Part shown: piece by piece, positions 37,037 to 49,390 of the stretch | Layout: each line of letters begins with the position of its first letter | How positions within the stretch are numbered: the stretch's first letter is position 1 | Origin: Chloranthus sessilifolius | Taxonomy: Eukaryota; Streptophyta; Magnoliopsida; Chloranthales; Chloranthaceae | Length of the DNA: 64,000 bases | Assembly: GCA_021018995.1 (NCBI GenBank) | Contig: CM037596.1 | Coordinates: forward strand, 103,957,416 to 104,021,415 | Direction of reading: 5' to 3' | The notes under the pieces: generated by a model | The model's database searches: none | Told to the model about the DNA's origin: nothing | The model's input: the letters and a program-made list of their open reading frames with translations, nothing else | Translations under genes and position numbers: made by a program

Positions 37037-37560
37037 CACTACAAAAAAAGAGCGTTTTCGTGGCGGCTCTCCGATGGAAGTACTGGTGCCCATTTATCTA
37101 ACCCGCCGATACAACTCGGGTAAAATAAGCAAACCCATTTATTTCATTTTCCCTCTCTCCCACTCTTCCCTAAATCAATCCCCTCTCTCTCGCTCCATTT
37201 CCCTCACGCTCCATCTCCCTCTTCGAAACCCTAGCCTTCATCGTCCTCTTCCAAACCCTAGCTGGAGATTTAAATGACAGAACCGAAAGGAGATCTGTGT
37301 TGAAGGTTAGAGATGACGCCATTGAAGTGGAGATCTGTGTTCAAGGTTGGAGACGACGCCATTGAAGAAGAGATCGGCGTTGAAGGTTTTCTTTTCATCG
37401 AGATCGAGTTTTGGAGCTATCGTTTCACCATTTGGCGGATGGAAATCGAGTATTAGAGCCCTCGCTCTGTGATCACCTCTCGATTCCTGTTTGTCATTTG
37501 GTTTTCGATCTATATCATTGATCCGTGGAGGATTCTTCAGTTTCAAAGGTAAGGTCTATG
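37037..37560 (+). mobile_element. CACTA-like terminus plus captured 5' leader
   Basis: CACTACAAAAAAAGAGCG at 37037 has the form of a CACTA 5' end. A CT-rich leader with two AAACCCTAG words follows (37150-37262), then three 40-bp tandem units (start 37289, 37329, 37369; GGAGATCTGTGTTNAAGGTT) and a possible donor AAAG|GTAAGG near 37550. This looks like the 5' end of a plant gene carried in a transposon. No matching 3' terminus with GTAGTG was found before 47093. Confidence 0.4.
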
Positions 37561-39904
37561 AAACCCTAATTATTTGATATTGAATCGGTGATCTGTTGCT
37601 CTAAAATCTTTCAAATCTGTTCATTTCTAATTTCGTTTTTTTTTTTTTTAAATATAAAGCTCGATATTCAGGTTTGTGTTTTTGATTTCATCGTTCATAG
37701 ATCTATTTTGTAAACTTGTGCAAATTGTCAGTATTGGCGTTCGAATCATCCCATAGAAACTTGTATTGAACAATTTCATCGTTGATAAATCTATTGTGTA
37801 TATTAGTACTTTTTTTTTTTGGGTAAGTAGTGCAAAATGTTGGCATTGTAGTTTGAATCGTTCGCTAGAAACTCATATTGGAAGATAAACTGTTATAGCA
37901 TTTTTTATTTTGATTAGTATTGCTGAAACAAGTTACTGACAACAGTATTAATTTTGATTTTGATATGTTGATTTCAGGGCTCTAAAGTTGTGTGTATGCA
38001 CAGCTGAAAGTGCATTTTAGGGATATATATATATATATATATGCATCTTAATGGTTTGATGAAATGCCTCAAAGAATTTTCTTCTATTGGATACTTTTAT
38101 TTATATTTTTTTTAAAAACATATTTTTGTTTCTAACAGTTTCCAGTTTAGTCAATTTGATGGATCTTGAGATCATGGACGTACCATCATGGATGGTCAAA
38201 TTTTTATTTCACGTGGCACACATCCCAAAAAGTGACCTTCAAATCAGATTTGGGTGTGATGAGTTTCACAAGATGTTAAAGTCACTTTTTTAAGATGTGT
38301 GCATCGTCAAATAAAAAACTGCCCGTTTGATGGTACTCCCATGATCTCTCATGATCCATCGTATGAAAGATTGGGATGGAAAATGATCTCCATCGTCTGA
38401 TTCAAAGCAATTAATTGGTTTTCAGTGTAGATGAACTCAAAGATTCGGTAGAAAATTTAAAAGTACGCTTTTTGATTATAAGTTTCAATCTTCTCTTAGA
38501 TATTCACAACTTCTAAGTTCAAATAGAGCTTTACTCTGACTTTTCTTAGGCTCCATGTTTGATGGAAAACAAACATAAAATACATAGGGCACGCGCTAGC
38601 TCCTTCAATTTCATTACTTATGATGCCTATTGAAGGTTTGCTATGGATAGTTGGATACGAATACTTTATTAATTTGTAATCTGTATTTTTCAATTTTGTC
38701 CTGGTGCGTTGCTGGAATAGCCAATGATATAATCATGGTATCAAAACTTGATAGATACTGATATGTATCTATGAGTTCATTGTACAATGGGCCTCAGAGT
38801 TTATAGCATTAACTGCAATTGTTGCTTATACTGAGAAATGCATATGTGTTGTCAACTAAGCTTTATTTTTCTTTTTCTTTTATAATTATCAATATTGCTT
38901 AGAAACTTGATTTGCTATGCATTGGTAAAGACTTCCCTTTGAGCTACTAGTAATGTAGGCCTTTTTGTTGTCGGAAGCATATGTTTAGCTCTTTTACTCA
39001 ATAATACAACTTTCAAAAAGAGAAGAAAAAGAAATGTGTTAAAAGGTCCTAATCTCGAATTTTGAAAGAAATTTCTGACTTGGTGAATTATTTGATTATT
39101 CTAGTGGACTTTATATTAAATTGAACTTGGAGATCTAAAGACTGATTGCAAAGCCAAGTTTGAGTTTCTGAAAATTGAGCATGAATATGTAATTGTGTGT
39201 GTGTGTGCATATGTGGTCCAAGTTGATTGATGTACTTAGTCTCTTTGCTTTGCGTTTTTTTTTTTTTTTTTTTCATGTTTGTGGTATTGAAGTTCTGTGC
39301 AACCAGTCTTTTGATTTCTCTTCGGCAAATGCCTCCTTTGGTCAGCATGGGATAAGATCCCTAGTGTGGCCTCAAGTGCTATAGACATCATGCCTTGAGG
39401 TTCATATCTAAGATTTATTGGTTTTCCTTTTACTAGATTCTTGTGCTTCTATCATAACAATCTACAAGTGTTTGTTTCAGGTCTTTGATGTACATGCTCA
39501 ACACATCTCAGTTGGCATTCCTTGATTTTTTTCTTTATAGGGGGCTACCCCAAAATTTCTTATTGCATACACTTTAATTGGATTCTTCCTTCCTACTCCA
39601 CACATCCCACCATAGCATATACATTTCTACCACATGTACTTTGTATTCTTGGCACTCCTGTGTCACAAAACAGTGCATGTTTTACAACCACTATATAAAA
39701 ATGTCCCTGCAATTAAGTCATACTTGTCGATCAAACAACACAGTTTTCCTGCCTATACTTTGCACATTGTGCATTGTTCCTCTTATACATCTTCAAACAA
39801 GATGCATACACGCTATAAATTTCTAATTTAATAATTTGCTTGACCACCATAAATCATTTTTATTGTTATGGAGAGTCATATAGTTATCTTTCTTGATCTT
39901 GCAG
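37561..39904. other. Intron-like non-coding region with one MITE copy
   Basis: T-rich, no gene. A fold-back family copy lies at about 38150-38470, with its right end AAAAGTACGC. The rest looks like plant intron sequence, consistent with lying between the captured leader at 37037-37560 and the coding fragment at 39905. Confidence 0.45.
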
Positions 39905-40038
39905 AGTTACAAGAGGTAGATGCTGCCAAAAATTGGCCTATTAGGAGTGGGAAGATTCCAAAGACTCTCCGGTTTGATCCTTCAAAGTCCCAAACTAGTG
40001 GATTATTTGTAGCAAAGTTTGTGAAATTGGCAATGTAG
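39905..40038 (+). pseudogene. Exon fragment, possibly NOL1/NOP2/Sun RNA methyltransferase C-terminus
   Basis: After an acceptor TTGCAG, an open frame of 44 codons ends TAG at 40036-40038. It reads KTLRFDPSKSQTSGLFVAKF near the end, which resembles the last strand of the NSUN/RsmB cytosine-methyltransferase fold. No catalytic part is present here. Assignment rests on this short motif only. Confidence 0.4.
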
Positions 40039-41165
40039 TTCAGGTATTTTATCTTAGAGCTGCTAGTAATATTCTGTCATTATTTTTTATTTTGTGCACA
40101 AAAAGGTTATAAAAGCCTCAAGGGCACGTGTGGAATCCCTATGTTGCGAAAGTTAATCATGAGAAAAATGGGTTTTCATATGTTTGATGTCGGCACTTTC
40201 CTCGGAAAAACATTTCATTTTCCCAGAAAAGGGTAGAAAGTGTTTTTCACCCCTTAACCCGGAGTTTACTTTCTCCCCGGTGTAGGGGGTGGGGGATTTG
40301 GAAATTAGTGACGAAAGCTTCTCCCTCTGCCCTAGTACCTAAATCTCTCTATACCTGTATCTCTACAACTTAGGTGTTAGGATTCTCTACTATAAAAGCT
40401 TCTTCTCTCTCTCTCTCTCTCTCTCCATCAAAACCCTCATCCATCTCATGCTTCTCCTATAAGGAGTTGGAGATAGGAGAGCTATGGTAATATTGATTAG
40501 AGTTTAGGTGGTTTAGGGTTGGGGTTTGAGAGAAGAAAATAAAATAAAAAGGTAGGTTTAAATATGCTTATTGAGAAAGTACTACTCATTAGCTTTTGTA
40601 TCACTACAAAAAATATGGGTTACGCCTATGGTTGGAATTAAGCGGCAGCGTAGATATCACCTAACCCGACTCTAGTTCTGGGCAGTTAATAAATGCCACC
40701 AGCAATAGTTGGGCCAACCCGGCTACCCACTCCATTGGGCCTCTATATTTGTCTCTTTCCTCGACGCTCAATGTGAAGACCCAGACCCACATACCACCAT
40801 ATTGTCAGGTTCTGGGCTTAGGTCCCCTCCCCGGTTTTGTTTTTAGCATGGGCTTAAGTCCCCACTCAAAACGAGTCATGTCATGTAGCGTCCGCAGTCG
40901 CATATAGCCCAGAGTCAGGACTTTTCCCTATCCAATGTGGGACTATTACAATCCCCTCACCTTATAAAAGAGCTGTCCTCGACTCTGATACCATTCTGTG
41001 AAGACGCAGACCCACATGCACCATATTGTCATGTTCTGGGCTTAGGTCCCTGCCCCGATTTTGTTTTTAGGATGGGCTTAAGTCCCCACCCAAAACGCGT
41101 TATGTCATGTAGCATCCGCAATCACATATAGCCCAGAGTCAGGACAAAAAATTATGTGGGACTAT
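40039..41165. repeat. Promoter-like CT tract and a 225-bp direct repeat
   Basis: 40390-40425 has CTATAAAAGC followed by a CT run. 40615 opens with CACTACAAAAAATATGGG, a second CACTA-like end. Units starting GTGAAGACSCAGACCCACAT at 40773 and 40998 repeat with period 225 over about 1.7 copies and include TGGGCTTAAGTCCCCACYCA. The word ACTCTGATACCATTCTG near 40981 resembles a reversed primer-binding site, so retroelement leader origin is possible. Confidence 0.5.
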
Positions 41166-41365
41166 AATTTTTTTTGCATTAGATTTTTTAAAAATCAATT
41201 TCACATAATTATTTCTCGTATGCCTTGAAGGAGTTCTTATTGATCTTTATGGCTGACATAGTATGCTCTGTTTTTCATTTGCATGCCCTGCTAAAACTCT
41301 CAGTTTTATTATTGGAATATATGAACCTTGAGAGTTTTGACATATGTTTGTGGTACTGGTTACAG

Positions 41366-41485
41366 ATGCCTAGAAATTCGTTCCAGAGGACGCTTGCAAT
41401 AGTGAAGAATGGAGTCACACCAACTTTAGATCTAGTGCGAATTGCAGAGGCAGGGTGCAGAGATGGATCGATTCGTCCAAATCAG
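41366..41485 (+). pseudogene. Unrecognised 120-bp exon fragment
   Basis: A 40-codon frame between a GGTTACAG acceptor and an ATCAG|GTCTGC donor, containing TLDLVRIAEAGCRDGSIRPN. Its composition looks coding. I do not recognise the family. It lies between two other gene fragments. Confidence 0.4.
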
Positions 41486-41827
41486 GTCTGCCTTTTTTAT
41501 TAGATTTATATTTTATGTTTGTTTCTATATATGTTTTTTAGGATTTAATAGAAATTTTCCCTGACATACAACATCTTTCTCTTGATAGGTGTAAATTTCT
41601 GAGTCATTTTGTGGTGAGGCCTTGTGACTTCAACAGGATTCTGGCTAATTTCCAATCATCCCTTCAGAGACAACACCAATGCAAATTGTTCGTCTATTTA
41701 ATAATGCAGTTTGATTTACTTTGAATTTCTGAGGTGAGTTTCTGTTTTTTAATTAGTATTTTTGAATTTTCAATGGAAAGATCTTTTTTAATTAGAACTC
41801 ATAATTTGTTTTTATTTTGTAATTTAG

Positions 41828-42068
41828 GATAATCCAGTTGGAACAGGATTTAGTTTTGTGAAAGACGAAACACTATATGTGAAAAGTGATGTAGAAGCAG
41901 CAACTGATTTAACCTCCTTGTTGAAGGAGTTGTTTAATAGAAATGAGAGACTTTAGAAGAGTCCTTTGTTCCTTGTAGCAGAGTCTTATGGAGGCAAATA
42001 TGTTGTTACTGTTGGGTTATCGATTCTAAATGCTATCCAAATTGGTGAATTGAAGCTTAAACTTGGAG
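41828..42068 (+). pseudogene. Serine carboxypeptidase-like (SCPL51-type) exon fragment
   Basis: After a TTTAG acceptor the frame reads DNPVGTGFSFVKDETLYVKS, then PLFLVAESYGGKYVVTVGL, ending near a GGAG|GTAATC donor. DNPVGTG and ESYGGK (with the nucleophile Ser) are the hallmark motifs of S10 serine carboxypeptidases; the wording is closest to the SCPL51 type. A TAG at 41954-41956 interrupts it, most simply a changed CAG. His and Asp of the triad would be on other exons and are absent. A captured or relic fragment. Confidence 0.75.
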
Positions 42069-43345
42069 GTAATCCCATATATATTTATTTATGAAACCTC
42101 TAAACCCTCTTAAAGTGCCATGGAACTATAGATAAAACAGTCATTAACTAGAAATCTATGATAAAGGATGATTTAGGTGCAAAGCAGTAAAAAGATTTGC
42201 AACCAATTTCAAAAATGATCAATATAATGGTTGGGATTTATATTTAATTCAATTGCTTTTGTGTTTAATTTTGTTTTGATTAATGTGCCATAGAACTGTA
42301 GATAAAATAGTCAACAACTAGAAATCTGTGATAAATGGATGTGGGTTTTCTTAGATTTTGTCAAAGTATTTAATAATTTGAGTAATCGGATTCGATAATG
42401 GAGGATTTGGATACTAACAAATAAAAAATTTGCAACCAATTTCTAGACAGATCAATCTAATGGTTGGGATTTATATTTAATTTAATTGCATTGATTCCTC
42501 TTTTTTTATTGTTTGGGTGGGCTGACCGATGTTACTTAATTTGGTCAATCATGAATTGGGTACTGCATATTAGTGGTTAGTTTGAATTGGTCAGATTAAT
42601 TAGGTTTATATATTTAGAAAGTATACATTTATTAGGATTCTATTATAATTAGATTAGCAATTTTTTTATCTTATCATAAGATTTAAGTTCAATTAGAAGG
42701 CTTGTAATTGTGTAATACTTATAGGCGTATGAGAGATTAACGGAATTAACGTTTAATATTCTATCGATGTAGTCTCTTTGGATCTCTCTTCCTTCTTCTC
42801 TTTCTTAAAATTGTCACATCGAACCAGTTCAACCCGTTCATAGTTCAATTCAGAGCGATTGGTCTGAATTGATTAATTAGGTGTATCTGATTTTCTGGTG
42901 AGTAGTCTTTTTTAATTAGGTGTATCTGATTGCTCTGTTTTGATTAACAAATTTTATTCCATTTTTTATATTACATTGATTCCTCTTTTTTTATTGTTTG
43001 GGTGGGCTGACCTATGTTACTTAATTTGGTTAATCATGAATTGGGTATTGCATATTAGTGGTTAGTTTGAATTGGTCAGATTAATTAGGTTTATATATTT
43101 AGAAAGTGTACATTTATTAGGATTCTATTATAATTAGATTAGCAATTTTTTTATCTTATCATAAGATTTAAGTTCAATTAGAAGGCTTGTAATTGCATAA
43201 TACTTATAGGCGTATGAGAGATTAACGGAATTACGTTTAATGTTCTAGCGATGTAGTCTCTTTGGATCTCTCTTCCTTCTTCTCTTTCTTAAAATTGTCA
43301 CATCGAACCAATTCAACAGTTCGTAGTTCAATTCAGACCGATTGG
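42069..43345. repeat. Nested direct repeats
   Basis: A unit of about 170 bp (GATAAAAYAGTCANNAACTAGAAATC) occurs at about 42115 and 42290. A longer unit of about 370 bp (CATTGATTCCTCTTTTTTTA start, CGATTGG end) occurs at about 42488-42861 and 42973-43344, roughly 95 percent alike. The longer pair could be short LTRs around a tiny interior, but ends of TG...CA type are not visible. Confidence 0.65.
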
Positions 43346-43930
43346 GCAATACAAGTAAATTGACTAGTTAATGGGAACTATTTTGCTTTAAAGCAAAATT
43401 AAAATTACAAAGAGGAGATTTGAACCTAGAGACTTCATTGTTTTCAAGTTTTATAGCTAATCAAGTGGTCATATGCAATTATTTTATTGAAGACTGCAAA
43501 TTTATATCATAAAATTAATAAATACTTTTAATAGTCATCTTACCCTTAGCGAATTGAGTTCGCTTGATAATAGCGAATTGCAAACCGAGAACCCCAATTC
43601 AAATCCAGTGAACTAACTAAGTTTGGAGCTGACAAGAGTACTAAGAATTCTGAATTGAAATGAAGTTTTCATGGGGTCCTCTTCTCAGAGACGTATCCCA
43701 CCTCGACAGCAATGGCGCCCAACAATCAACAAGTTGAAATCTGGTCTCTTCTCATCAACTTTTTTTTTTCTTTTTTCGTTCTTTTTTTTTAGTGGAATCT
43801 ACATATGCTAAACAGACCCAACCTGAGGTTTAATAGAAAGGCCTGAGCACAGCTCAAGTCTGATGACAACACAACCGAAGTGTCCATTTCCTCTTCTATT
43901 TCAGGCTTGAATTTTATCCAGCCTGAACCA
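43346..43930. other. Non-coding; MITE-like end
   Basis: Contains TTACCCTTAGCGAATTGAGT near 43550, related to sequence at 61685-61760. No gene. Confidence 0.4.
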
Positions 43931-43940
43931 CGTCCAACTT

Positions 43941-45397
43941 TTAAGCCTTTTCCAATATGTATTGAATAATAACCAACACATCCGCCATTTGTTTTTTCAG
44001 TTGTAAATAAATTTCGATTATTTGATGAAAAAATAAATGAATGGTTCGATATTTTATACTGGAAAATATTTTTGTAGCTTCAAAAAAAAAATTCAAATAC
44101 CTAAAAAGGGCTTCGGCCTCAACCCAATCTTCAGTCGATGACGCAAATGGATAGTTTGAATCGCGGTCTTTTAACCAAGAGAACCCATCTCTAAATGAAA
44201 ATGTAGATTTTACCATTAAAAATGTGGAGTTCCATCGAGTTGCGACATCTAGAGATAATCCTCTTGCAATGTGCCTAGCATTTGCCTTTACCCAAATATT
44301 AAAATTTTGTTGACAGGATGGTGATGATTTAATATACTTGATGCTCTCCCTAATATTTTCAACAATATCTTTTATATCTTTCAACCTATCTTGCACAATT
44401 AAATTGAGAATATGCGCGGAACATCGAACGTGAAATAACTTACCTCCAATTGGAAGCAAGTTTCTTCTAGTAAGATGTTCTCTTAAAGATTTAGTCATAA
44501 CATTATTATTTGATGCATTATCTAATGTTATAGAAGAAATTTTCTGCTCTAATTTTCATTCAATGATACATGATAAAATATGATAAAAAAGAGCTTGACC
44601 CGTGTGAGGATAAGGGATCAAAGGGAAGTTAATCACATGATTTTGCAAGTTCCAACTCTCATCAATAAAATGAGCAGTTAAACACATATACCTAAGTTGT
44701 TGATTAGAAGTCCAAATATCCAAGGTGAAGCTAATCTTTCATGATATTTTATGAAATAAGTCATATAATTTTACTCTATCTTTTTTATAGACATCAAAGT
44801 AATCTTTTTTAATTGTGTTACGAGAAACCATTTTATGTTTGGGTTGTAGACCTTTACATAAGTCAATAAACCTTACGTGACTAACAAATTTAAATGGTAA
44901 TTCATACAAAATTATCATCCGAACAATTAGCTCACGACATTTATTTGGCTCAAACTTATAGTTACCAACTCCTCCTTTTCCATCCACACACAATTGTTGT
45001 TGTTTATTATCAATATTGACTTCTTTATTTTGGGACAAGTAATTTCGGCATGTCTTTTTAAATGGCTAGTTCCACTATTTCTACTACCAGCACCTAAAAG
45101 TGCCTTACAAAGCTTACATTCCGTTTTGAGGACTCCCCCAACCGTTACTTCGTTAAAATAATTCTAGGCACTAGATGCCTTTCTCTTTTTTTTACGATCA
45201 ATATGATCATTAGGGTTTACGGTAGAGGGTGAAGGAATTATTGGATCAATGGGCATTGTGGAGGTAGATGGACCCACACCACCTGTCGGTGATGGATTTT
45301 CTTCAAGAGGAGGACTGATATTAATATCAATATCATCGTCCGATGCCTCTATCTCTTCGATGTCACTGCCCTTAAATAGATCAAAGGGATTTGCCAT
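43941..45397 (-). pseudogene. BED-finger hAT transposase (RICESLEEPER/DAYSLEEPER-like), broken
   Basis: The minus-strand gene starts at 45397 (MANPFDLFKGSD), an acidic N-terminus with a basic KKKRK patch. A BED zinc finger follows (CKLCKALLG ... GTSHLKRHAEITC, 45105-45030), then a GKGGVGNYKFEP segment, and the RNase H-like core (KLFHVRCSAHILNLIVQD; DVATRWNSTFLMV) down to 43941. Lesions: a TAG at the expected Trp after ASSA (45164), a frameshift near 45040, another near 44740, and stops around 44560. The C-terminal dimerisation domain is missing, cut off at about 43940. In intact relatives the protein excises and inserts hAT elements; some are domesticated, but this copy is dead. Confidence 0.85.
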
Positions 45398-45419
45398 ATC
45401 AAATATAAATATATAATTC

Positions 45420-45840
45420 GAATAATTTTTACAGATATGACAGATTTGAATGTAATCAGATATTAAACTAATCAGCTTAATACCACATTAATTGCAAAAT
45501 TTTAAATAAAAAATTAATCACTGATTTTAAACTAATAACTGATTTTTAAAAAAAATAAATTTAATCACTCTAAGCAGATTTGAATATAATCAGACATTAA
45601 AGTATTAAACTAATTAGTTTAATACAACAACAATTGCAAAATTTTAAATAAAAAATTAATCACTGATTTTAAATTAATAACTGATTTTTAAAAAATAAAT
45701 TTTAATCACTAATTTGAATATAATCACATATTAAACTAATCGGTTTAATAATAATACCACAGCATGACAGTAAGCACTTGCAGAATTTTAAATAAAAAAT
45801 CAATCATTGATTTTAAATTAATAAAATAATAAAATAAAAA
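45420..45840. repeat. About 130-bp AT-rich tandem repeat, three units
   Basis: Units beginning (CA)GATTTGAATRTAATCA at about 45443, 45580 and 45708, each with TTTTAAATAAAAAATYAATC. They lie just upstream of the hAT transposase start. Confidence 0.7.
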
Positions 45841-45989
45841 TTTAACTTAAAAATAAAACTTATTGGGGGAATGGTAAAGCTGCGCTGGTGGACTAATGGT
45901 GTTGGTGGTGGTGTGCAGTGTGGTGGCGGCGTCGTGGTGGTGCGTGGCCTAATCAGATTGTCGACGAAGAACCCCTAATCAGATCGGTG

Positions 45990-46420
45990 TCAAGGCGACA
46001 TAGATAGAGGGTTGGGCTGGGTAAAGAAAGAGAGAGGGTTAGGTTGGGTAGAGAGAGGGTTGGGCTTGAAGAGAGAGGGTTGACCGGTTGGGCTAGGTAG
46101 AGAGAGAGGTTGGGGAGAGGATTGGTCGATTGGGCTAGAGAGAGAGAGAGAGAGAGATGTTGGGACTGGTAGAGAGAGGGTTGGGCTGGGAAGAGAGAGA
46201 GAAAGAGGCTGGGGCCGGTTGGGCTAGGTAGAGAGAGGGGGGCTGGGTAGAGAGAAAGAGGTTAGGAGTTGGGACTGCCGAATTGATAGAGAGACAGAGG
46301 GTTGGGCACTTGGGTTGGGTAGAGAGAGAGAGAGAGAGGTTGGGACTGGTCACTGGCAGAGATATAGAGGGTTGGCTGGTTGGGCTGGGTAGAGAGAGAG
46401 AGAGAGGTGGTGCCGGTGAG
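45990..46420. repeat. GA-rich minisatellite (GGTTGGGCTGGGTAGAGAGA)
   Basis: Irregular copies of GAGAGAGGGTTGGGCTGGGT over more than 400 bp in the leader of the hAT element. Long open frames on either strand here reflect simple composition. Confidence 0.8.
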
Positions 46421-46945
46421 AGAGGGTTGTGGTGGTGCTGGCTGGTTGCTGTGGTGCCGGCTAAGAGGGCTGTGGTGGTGCTGGCGAGAGACTTGAGAGA
46501 GACAAGCAAGGGTTGCGGTGCCGGCAACTGCGAGAGAGAATCGAGAACCGAGCGAGCGCTGTGGAGGTTGCTGAAGCTTTCAAAGAAGGAGATGGAGATT
46601 TGAGATGAGAATGAGATGGAACCCTAATTTGTGTGGTTATAAAGGGTAGTTTTAAGGAAAATTACAATTTTAACCCCCTATCCAACCGTTGAACGGTAAT
46701 AAGAGGGGTTAATACAGTAATTTATAAACGCGCCGAGTTCGGGCTGGGCTTACTGGCCCGTTAGTTTTAATATAAATGATGGCCCGTTTATTTCACTCGT
46801 CAAAGCTCGAACCCGAACCCGTGTATATTCGGGCTTAGCCCGGCCGGCCTATTTACGAAGTTTCTCACAAATTTTGGCCCGAACCTGGCCCAGACGGGCC
46901 GGTCCCGGGTTGAAACCTGACCCGTTGACAACCCTACCCATAATT

Positions 46946-47093
46946 TACTACAAAATACAAGGCTATTAACGGCAACCAAAAACTACTGCTATTAACAAAA
47001 AACTGCCACTAATGCCTTTGTTGCTAATAGTCTTTAATAGTTTTTTGTTAATGGAGCAAAAAACTGCCGCTAATAATTTATTTTTTTGTAGTG
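46946..47093. mobile_element. CACTA-type MITE
   Basis: TACTACAAAATACAAGGC start, TTTTTTTGTAGTG end, flanked by ATT at 46943-46945 and 47094-47096, a 3-bp target duplication. Same family as 30129-30310. Confidence 0.75.
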
Positions 47094-47341
47094 ATTTATA
47101 TGAGACTTTGAAAGATGGGTGGTTTGGATGATCCAAACAGTATCCCTGACGCTAATGTTGGACCACATAGGGCCCTAAAATTTGTGTTAGTCAATGTTTA
47201 AATAGAAATAGCATGTGGGTTGTAGATAAGTCGGAAGGCCGTACGTATCATGGGCCTTGAGGCTCATGCCCACTTAAAGACCGTTGATATTTGCATAGGT
47301 CTCAAAGTCCATATTGCAATGATGATTTAAATATCACCTTA

Positions 47342-48716
47342 GAGCATCTCCATCAAATTCTCTATAAGCAAAAAGGGCAAGCAAAATCACTATTTTGGCG
47401 ATTGAAGAGCAAAAAACTCGCTCCAGCAGATTCGCTATGAGACCTATGAAAGATGACGATTCCTACTGAAATTTCATCGATCTATGAAATTGAATCGGGT
47501 ATTCGATTAATTCTAATTTAATCTAAAGATTACAATAATGCCAACAATCACCCACAACACGAGATATACGTGGAAATCCAATCATTAGAAAAAATCACGG
47601 GATCAAATTAAGTCCACACACCAAATCCACTATGAAATAAATGATTATAAAGAGTTTTGAATGATATACCGACAAATGCACATGCCCTATCAAACCCCCA
47701 TGCAATCCAACTTCTTATCATAGGTCGCCTCCATAGCTTTCCGATTTTGATGCTCTCCTTTATCGTTGACGAACGCACAACGATCCATTTTGAGATCCAC
47801 AAGGCTATCAATCACACACTAATTTCTAGGGCTCAACACACTCAACTCACTTGAGCAAGAACACTCAACTCACTTGAGCTAATAGAAATAAAATGTTGAT
47901 GAAAAAAGAAGGAACCTTTGAATCAAAATCAATTTTACAAATCATAATAGTTTCAAAGGTTGAAGAAGATAGAGCGTTAGAGTTTTCTCACAAGGAGGAA
48001 GAAGCTCCTATCTTGCTTAACCTTCTCTCCTATTTTCAAATTTTTTTATCAAGACCCTAAAACCCTAAAAAGCCAAAAAGTTCAAAAACCCCTCTTTCAC
48101 AAAAGAAACCTGAAGTGAGGACTGGTTGTCTCAAGGTACCACAACGAGCTGTGATTCAAGTGACAACGTGTTGTGGTGACAGCTCGTTGTGAGAACTATT
48201 ACTACTGGCTATGAGTACAATGACAACATGCTGTGATCACGAAGACTCCACAACAACAACAACTCGCTGTGGGCAAATCTTCATGTTCTTTTAAAGAACC
48301 ACATTTTAAAGTCTTTTGACTTTTTAGCAGATAGGTGACGGATGTGACAAATAACTTTGATCAGTTAAGGTAGAGCTCATCCATCTTGGCATACAATTAT
48401 CTTAAGGGAGATCTACCCGAATTTTAGAATAGAACGTGACAAACAAGATCTAACACCCACTTCACCCACTATTAATAATAAATGCTTATTCATTCGCTAT
48501 TAATAAAATACTATTAAATCTTTTTCTCTCTCCACTTGCCATATATTTTAAATATATATTAAAATAAAAACAAAAAATATTATTTTAAAGGAAGAGTAGC
48601 TAATATAACTATTATTACTGGAATCTATTTTAAAGAGGCAATAACTAAAATAGAGAGTGGGTTCAAAAGGAAGGATTTTAGCTCTTCAAATTTAACTATC
48701 CTTAGTTGGAGATATC
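47342..48716. mobile_element. Harbinger-like element, TTA target duplication
   Basis: Ends GAGCATCTCC and GGAGATATC (imperfect inverted ends), flanked by TTA at 47339-47341 and 48717-48719. No transposase. The interior (47400-48420) looks like another, minus-oriented retroelement leader or LTR, with repeated words such as CACAACGAGCTGTG, CAACGTGTTGTGG and CAGCTCGTTGTGA at 48130-48270. Three-base target sites are short, so the borders are moderately supported. Confidence 0.5.
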
Positions 48717-49390
48717 TTATGTATTGGCTTTGGCTTGGCTAGAGTTGATATCTGCTATATTGATAACATCTCTGCCCTCTCGGCCAATATCAAACGTTAT
48801 GTCCAATACATATCGGTTTAATATCCAAAATCCTTTTATTTTATTTTGTGGAGACATACACCCGAACTCTTATTTAGCTGCATGTTACATTTTGAGTTTC
48901 TTCTCAATTCAGCTTTTAATATTCTTAAACAATTGACTTCTTTGAATCATATGGTAGAGATTTTTTTTTTATCCTAATCTTCGACATGACAGATCTTGAG
49001 ATCATAGGCCTATCATCGAACGGTCAGATTTTGATTTGACATAGTACAATCCCAAAAAATGAATATGATCATGAGTTTATATCAAACATGGTTCTAGGCT
49101 CACTTTTCGGGAGTTGTGCCATGTGAAATCAAAATATGGCCATATGATGAAAGGATCATGATCTCAAGATCTATTGTGTTGAGGATTAGAACTAAAAACA
49201 ATGAGGATTAGAATAAAAACAATCTTCATCATCCGTGTCAAAGCAATCAAAGGTCTAAGCATGTAAAATTGGGTTGAGAAGGAAGAATATTAAGTTGTAA
49301 ATGAAGGTACTTTAAAAGAAAGTACCCACTAGGGCCACCACCCATATTCTCCAACCGATTTTAATGTTTATATATGTTAAAATAACTTTA

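Larger units (their letters stand above)
43930..46936 (-). mobile_element. Truncated hAT element
   Basis: The right end TAGGGTTGTCAACGGGTC (reading minus from 46936) matches the TAGGG-TGTCAA style of hAT termini. GC-rich subterminal sequence (CGGGCCGG words) covers 46700-46936. The 3' part, with the transposase C-terminus and left terminus, is gone. Confidence 0.6.

Noticed and set aside
46135..46603. Long open frames on both strands in the GA-rich tract
   Set aside because: They are produced by a GAGAGAGGGTTGGGCTGGGT minisatellite and have no protein resemblance.
37037..47093. A single 10-kb CACTA element from 37037 to 47093
   Set aside because: The right terminus at 47093 pairs with 46946 as a small MITE with its own ATT target duplication, and a truncated hAT element lies between.
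47608..47854. Overlapping open frames within the Harbinger-like element
   Set aside because: No recognisable protein; both strands are open by chance in an AT-rich retroelement leader-like stretch.
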